Assembly (NCBI GenBank): GCA_002733735.2
Contig: NVWT02000008.1
Span: forward strand, 21,418 to 29,486
Length of the DNA stretch: 8,069 nucleotides
From: Robiginitomaculum sp.
GTDB lineage: Bacteria > Pseudomonadota > Alphaproteobacteria > Caulobacterales > Maricaulaceae
Direction of reading: 5' to 3'
Translations under genes and position numbers: made by a program
Notes under the pieces: generated by a model
What the model was told of the DNA's origin: nothing
The model's database searches: none
The model's input: only the letters and a program-made list of their open reading frames with translations
Shown here: positions 6,219-8,069 of the stretch, piece by piece
How positions within the stretch are numbered: position 1 is the stretch's first letter
Layout of the letters: each line of letters opens with the position of its first letter

Positions 6219-6503
6219 ATGCAATATGAAAATAAAATTGAGGATGTTGTAGCTTTGGCAATTAAGAAAAATCTTAATATTGATGTTCATCGGGTGAATA
6301 TAGAAACCTTCATCAACCCCGATGGTGATGAAATGCTCCAAGTCGAAGTCACGTTGAGCTTTAGCAAAAGAAAACTACCTACAGACTTTATGTATAAATT
6401 GGTACGATTTGCCTCAGATGCAATTCGTGCAACTGGTGAAGAACGGTATCCCGTTATTTTACCTTACCTAGCAGGAAACCAGACATTAGCCGCGCGCGTC
6501 TAA
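6219..6503 (+). CDS. Uncharacterised small alpha/beta protein paired with a HEPN protein
   Basis: I do not recognise a named family for this 94-residue protein. It reads as an N-terminal helix (IEDVVALAIKK, 7-17), a basic/hydrophobic strand (DVHRVNIETF, 22-31), an acidic turn (PDGDE, 34-38), an amphipathic strand (MLQVEVTLSF, 39-48), a helix (54-72) and a final ERYPVILPYL segment (75-84). It has no signal peptide or membrane segment. Its 3' end overlaps the next gene's proposed ATT start by 19 bases, so the two are almost certainly co-translated, and I recall similar small proteins preceding HEPN genes elsewhere. By analogy with toxin-antitoxin layouts it may be a partner or antidote of the HEPN protein; this is inference. 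The ATG is well supported by GGAGG 9 bases upstream. Confidence 0.8.
   Translation: MQYENKIEDVVALAIKKNLNIDVHRVNIETFINPDGDEMLQVEVTLSFSKRKLPTDFMYKLVRFASDAIRATGEERYPVILPYLAGNQTLAARV
6473..6487 (+). promoter_or_regulatory. Shine-Dalgarno plus ATT start of the HEPN gene
   Basis: AGGA at 6473-6476 stands 8 bases before an in-frame ATT (6485-6487). The frame is open from a stop at 6437-6439 and contains no ATG or GTG before the conserved region. The only other candidate is TTG at 6515, which has just AGG four bases upstream and would remove the segment SAGFL that looks like part of the domain. ATT initiation is rare but known (infC). Confidence 0.45.
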
Positions 6504-6970
6504 GTGCAGGTTTCTTGCGAACCGCATCTGGTTTGGCTCACAAAGCCAAACAGCGTCCACGTCAAGCAGATTTACGGCGAGCTGTAAGTTCAGCTTACTA
6601 TGCAATGTTTCACGCGCTATGCGAATTAAGTGCCGATAACTTCATTGGAACACCTCATGTTGATCGTTGCGAACGGGCTTGGAAACAAACGTACAGGGCG
6701 ATGAATCATCGGGACGCCAATAAAGCCTGCATAAAATGTGAAAATCCACGCTATGGTTTTCCGAGCGAAATAACGAGTTTTGCACGTTATTTCAAGACGA
6801 TGCAAGAATTACGGCATTCAGCGGATTATGACCCAATTACGAAATTTCATAAGGCTGATGTTCAAGCACAGATATCATCGTGCAAGGCAGCAATAAAGGA
6901 TCTTAATCAGTTGAATGGGCGGCACAAAAGCGCCTTTGCTGCAATCATGTTGTTCAAAACACGGGATTAA
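6485..6970 (+). CDS. HEPN-domain protein
   Basis: From the ATT start the product has 161 residues, or 151 from the TTG at 6515. RPRQADLRRAVSSAYYAMFH at 24-43 is the diagnostic first part of a HEPN four-helix bundle, and MQELRHSADYDP at 106-117 is the second conserved block (R-x-S-ADYD type). A KADVQAQISSCKAAI helix follows at 123-137. HEPN proteins are often RNA-cleaving toxins or nucleic-acid-binding partners in defence modules. The canonical R-x4-6-H catalytic motif is not obvious: Arg110 and His111 are adjacent, and the next His is at 122. Nuclease activity is therefore uncertain. Several cysteines (46, 62, 82, 85, 133) include a Cys-x2-Cys at 82-85 in the linker between the conserved blocks. 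It is co-translated with the preceding small protein, and the pair sits between murA and DUF2948, which I expect to be neighbours, suggesting insertion. Confidence 0.82.
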   Translation: MSRARLSAGFLRTASGLAHKAKQRPRQADLRRAVSSAYYAMFHALCELSADNFIGTPHVDRCERAWKQTYRAMNHRDANKACIKCENPRYGFPSEITSFARYFKTMQELRHSADYDPITKFHKADVQAQISSCKAAIKDLNQLNGRHKSAFAAIMLFKTRD

Positions 6971-6978
6971 TACATTTC

Positions 6979-7046
6979 AACCAGTACAGAATTGATAGTC
7001 ATTTCTCATAGGAAAAATAGATGAAAGTAAAGCTCTATTACTGGTT
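6979..7046. repeat. 8-bp inverted repeat flanking the gap before DUF2948
   Basis: AACCAGTA (6979-6986) and TACTGGTT (7039-7046) are perfect inverted copies 52 bases apart, with TTTTAA overlapping and following the second copy. They lie in the gap between the HEPN gene and DUF2948. They could form a long-range stem in the transcript or be the trace of an insertion; chance cannot be excluded. Confidence 0.3.
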
Positions 7047-7101
7047 TTAATTGCGGCACTGTGCTTTAAGAATAGGATCTAAGATTACGGAGTTTCAAGT
7101 T

Positions 7102-7521
7102 TTGCGCCTGTTAGCCCAATCTCAAAAAGACCTGTCGGTAATTTCGGCGATGGTGCAAGATGCTGTCACTCGTGTTGGTGATATATCTTATGACAAACAA
7201 TCACGGCAATTGATCATAGCGATGAACCGATTTTGTTGGGAAAATGGCAAAAGATCTGTTCCAGCCAGAGCGCGAGCAGCACTACAAATAAGCAGCGTTT
7301 TATCGGTTCAGCAAAACGGCATTGCCGTGGTTAAACGAAATGGAATTTTATCAGTATTGGCGGTTGAGTTTTCCGAAAAAACCGACATTGCCCCCGGTGG
7401 AGAATTAACAATCATTTTGGCCGACAATGGAACTATATCCATATCCGTCGAGTGTTTAGACGTGGCATTGGTTGATATATCCGGTGCTTGGGGCGCAAAA
7501 TCGCGACCGAAACATGGCTGA
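7102..7521 (+). CDS. DUF2948 family protein
   Basis: The product (139 residues from TTG 7102) matches the alphaproteobacterial DUF2948 family: an N-terminal DLSVISAMVQDAVTRVGDI block (10-28), NRFCWE (42-47), an RARAALQISSVLSVQQNGI region, and an acidic LEC/DVALVDISG-like C-terminus. The function is unknown. The start is uncertain. TTG 7102 has GGAG 9 bases upstream. ATT 7084 has AGGA 6 bases upstream and yields a natural-looking MTEFQVLRLLA start. TTG 7051 keeps the frame longer but lacks a ribosome site. Family members normally begin within a few residues of the LRLLA segment, which favours 7084 or 7102. It overlaps UPF0262 by 8 bases (ATGGCTGA), so the two are translationally coupled. In relatives it usually directly follows murA. 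Confidence 0.9.
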   Translation: MRLLAQSQKDLSVISAMVQDAVTRVGDISYDKQSRQLIIAMNRFCWENGKRSVPARARAALQISSVLSVQQNGIAVVKRNGILSVLAVEFSEKTDIAPGGELTIILADNGTISISVECLDVALVDISGAWGAKSRPKHG

Positions 7522-7999
7522 CCAAACCGCCAACCGAATTATCCATGTTCATTTAGATCCAAACTCATTGGCGGCAACCACAGCAGAATCAGAGCATGAA
7601 CGCCGGGTGGCAGTATTTGATTTACTCGAAGACAACAACTTTAGACCCATTGGTGACGCAATCGGCCCGTTTCGCTTAAGTCTCTCAATTCTGGATCGGC
7701 GGCTGGTGATTGATATATCTTTGGAAAATAATAATCCGGTAAAAAGACATTTATTGTCGCTTTCTCCATTTCGTCGAATTGTCCGTGATTATTTCCTGAT
7801 ATGCGAAAGCTATTATGACGCCATTCGCAATGCCCCACCGGAGAAAATCGAAGCCATTGATATGGGGCGACGCGGCCTACACAATGAAGGATCGGAATTA
7901 TTACAAGCCCGCTTGGAAGGCAAAATAATTATGGATTTTGATACGGCACGCAGATTGTTCACCCTGCTTTGCTCCTTACATACAAGGCAAGTAATATGA
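7514..7999 (+). CDS. UPF0262 family protein
   Basis: The 161-residue protein is a full-length member of UPF0262, a family of unknown function known almost only from alphaproteobacteria. Recognisable conserved blocks are EHERRVAVFDLLEDNNF (28-44), LSLSPFRRIVRDYFLICESY (81-100), IEAIDMGRRGLHNEGSELL (113-131) and KIIMDFDTARRLFTLLCSLH (137-156). The ATG at 7514 is chosen over the in-frame TTG at 7472 because family members start shortly before the first strand, and because it overlaps the DUF2948 stop in the usual coupled way. No signal peptide or membrane segment is present, so it is cytoplasmic. The stop overlaps the next gene's start as ATGA. In relatives hisD often precedes this gene; here it does not. 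Confidence 0.96.
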   Translation: MADQTANRIIHVHLDPNSLAATTAESEHERRVAVFDLLEDNNFRPIGDAIGPFRLSLSILDRRLVIDISLENNNPVKRHLLSLSPFRRIVRDYFLICESYYDAIRNAPPEKIEAIDMGRRGLHNEGSELLQARLEGKIIMDFDTARRLFTLLCSLHTRQVI

Positions 8000-8069
8000 G
8001 CCAATCATCACCAAAGAAGGTGTTATTTGCCTGTACGATGAATTCCATTCGTTCACCAATGGCCGCAGC
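7996..8069 (+). CDS. Low-molecular-weight protein-tyrosine-phosphatase family, N-terminal part
   Basis: The first 24 codons are present before the window ends. KKVLFACTMNSIRSPMAA (7-24) contains the phosphate-binding loop C-x5-R (Cys13 to Arg19) directly after the first beta strand, the signature of low-molecular-weight phosphatases and the related arsenate reductases. Cys13 would be the nucleophile. Which of the two activities it has cannot be judged from the fragment. It overlaps the UPF0262 stop by 4 bases (ATGA), implying translational coupling, and this gene order is standard in alphaproteobacteria, where infA often comes next. Confidence 0.9.
   Translation, partial: MSQSSPKKVLFACTMNSIRSPMAA

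Noticed and set aside
1..8069. CRISPR arrays, insertion sequences or tandem repeats
   Set aside because: No regularly spaced direct repeats, transposase-like protein or terminal inverted repeats were seen on either strand.

Overview
The window looks like a chromosomal segment of an alphaproteobacterium. The evidence is the right half, where murA is followed by a DUF2948 protein, a UPF0262 protein and a low-molecular-weight phosphatase, a gene order I know from alphaproteobacteria. UPF0262 is essentially confined to that class. No species can be named. The murA-side genes look richer in G+C by eye than the block at 1029-4300, which is AT-rich, and this would fit acquired DNA.

Left part (1-1170): a partial minus-strand gene of unknown function, about 315 bases without a convincing gene, then a minus-strand toxin-antitoxin operon (Phd/YefM-type antitoxin upstream, RelE/ParE-type toxin downstream, ATGA overlap). 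A perfect 7-bp inverted repeat sits in its promoter region. Middle (1171-4034): a divergently oriented two-gene operon encoding a complete C5-cytosine DNA methyltransferase and a 562-residue GHKL (MORC/MutL/Hsp90-type) ATPase with a Lys/Pro-rich linker and an all-helical C-terminal domain. No separate restriction endonuclease is encoded next to them. This is the strongest candidate for a little-studied defence system. A minus-strand tRNA-Thr(GGT) gene with encoded CCA at 4301-4375 marks the right edge of this accessory block.

Right part (4376-8069): a tiny Lys/Arg-rich protein, murA, then an apparent second accessory insertion. This is a 94-residue protein overlapping a HEPN-domain protein whose best-supported start codon is ATT. 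After it the conserved chromosomal cluster resumes with DUF2948, UPF0262 (8-base overlap) and a low-molecular-weight phosphatase (4-base overlap) that runs off the end. hisD, which often lies between DUF2948 and UPF0262 in related genomes, is absent here.

Functionally, the window combines housekeeping genes (peptidoglycan precursor synthesis, a tRNA) with three likely accessory modules: a type II toxin-antitoxin pair, a methyltransferase plus GHKL ATPase pair, and a HEPN pair. Functional roles for the last two are inferred from domain content and neighbourhood only.
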